From assembly GCF_000961885.1 (NCBI RefSeq), contig NZ_JZKH01000110.1:1-22515 (forward strand): a stretch of 22,515 bases of DNA, written 5' to 3'. The stretch's first letter is position 1, and each line of letters starts with the position of its first letter. Below, piece after piece: positions 22,152 to 22,515 of the stretch. The notes below the pieces were generated by a model that worked only from the letters and a program-made list of their open reading frames with translations, ran no database searches and was not told the DNA's origin. The position numbers were made by a program, and so were the translations under genes. Source of the DNA: Streptomyces rubellomurinus (GTDB taxonomy: Bacteria > Actinomycetota > Actinomycetes > Streptomycetales > Streptomycetaceae).

Positions 22152-22515
22152 TCACACGTTCCGGAAGCGGTTGATGGCGTCGATGTGCTGGGCGCGGAAC
22201 TCGGCGTCGCGCACGCCCAGGCCCTCCTCGGGGGCCAGGCAGAGCACGCCGACCTTGCCCTGGTGCTTGTTGTGGTGCACGTCCAGGGCGGCCTGGCCGG
22301 TCTCCTCCAGCGAGTAGACCTTGGACACGGTGGGGTGGATCTTGCCCTTGGCGATCAGGCGGTTGGCCTCGAACGCCTCGCGGTAGTTGGCGAAGTGCGA
22401 GCCGACGATGCGCTTGAGCGACATCCACAGGTAGCGGTTGTCGTACTGGTGCATGTAGCCGGAGGTGGAGGCGCAGGTGACGATGGTGCCGCCCTTGCGG
22501 GTGACGTACACCGAG
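22152..22515 (-). CDS. ccr: Crotonyl-CoA carboxylase/reductase, C-terminal end (5' part outside window)
   Basis: The last 120 codons are visible and run off the right edge. The segment RKGGTIVTCASTSGYMHQYDNRYLWMSLKRIVGSHFANY is characteristic of crotonyl-CoA carboxylase/reductase, a zinc-free medium-chain dehydrogenase-type enzyme. It makes ethylmalonyl-CoA from crotonyl-CoA, CO2 and NADPH. The tail ends ...IDAINRFRNV. It is the first gene in the order ccr-ecm-mcl-mch-mcd on the minus strand, with a 10-base gap to ecm. The promoter is outside the window. Confidence 0.9.
   Translation of the reverse strand, partial: SVYVTRKGGTIVTCASTSGYMHQYDNRYLWMSLKRIVGSHFANYREAFEANRLIAKGKIHPTVSKVYSLEETGQAALDVHHNKHQGKVGVLCLAPEEGLGVRDAEFRAQHIDAINRFRNV

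Overview
The window is very GC-rich DNA with dense, closely packed genes, GTG and TTG starts alongside ATG, and gene sets typical of high-GC actinobacteria. Two blocks (pssA-psd next to an ethylmalonyl-CoA pathway operon, and a B12-riboswitch-controlled cobalamin operon) suggest a member of the Streptomycetaceae (Streptomyces or Kitasatospora). This assignment rests on gene content and order, not on any database search.

Left part (1-3.8 kb): a partial EamA-type exporter gene is divergent from a marR regulator across a short region holding two copies of a 30-bp repeat, which looks like the MarR operator. Then come a small protein with four CxxC pairs, a lipoprotein, an OsmC-type protein and a chloramphenicol-phosphotransferase-like kinase.

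Cobalamin part (3.8-10.9 kb, minus strand): a cobalamin riboswitch, then cobD, cobQ, a fused ChlI-ChlD-type chelatase subunit, cobO and cobB. The last four are separated by at most a few bases or overlap. They serve the later steps: a,c-diamide synthesis, probable cobalt insertion, adenosylation, four amidations and attachment of the aminopropanol arm. No corrin-ring methyltransferase gene and no cobN lies here. Between cobD and cobQ sits a 35-codon ORF containing a short palindromic element bounded by 8-bp direct repeats.

Middle part (11-15 kb, plus strand): a helix-turn-helix protein that looks leaderless, a membrane-anchored alpha/beta hydrolase, a 0.5-kb gene-free stretch with hairpins and short tandem repeats, and a 504-aa protein of unknown function. 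A 15-bp-stem terminator separates this from the convergent pssA.

Right part (15-22.5 kb, minus strand): psd and pssA make phosphatidylethanolamine by way of phosphatidylserine. Upstream on the same strand is an operon ccr (3' end only), ecm, mcl, mch and a methylsuccinyl-CoA dehydrogenase candidate. Together these convert crotonyl-CoA through ethylmalonyl-, methylsuccinyl-, mesaconyl- and methylmalyl-CoA to glyoxylate and propionyl-CoA. Ecm needs adenosylcobalamin, the product the cob operon helps make.

The most unusual sequence is directly after the dehydrogenase gene: 14 contiguous 11-bp units, all starting GATC or GACC, followed by a terminator-like hairpin and then a separate 19-bp-stem palindrome. 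I recognise no described element with this structure. A second strictly phased repeat, 9 bp long, encodes a tripeptide tail on the chelatase subunit. No transposase, integrase, CRISPR array, tRNA or rRNA gene was seen.
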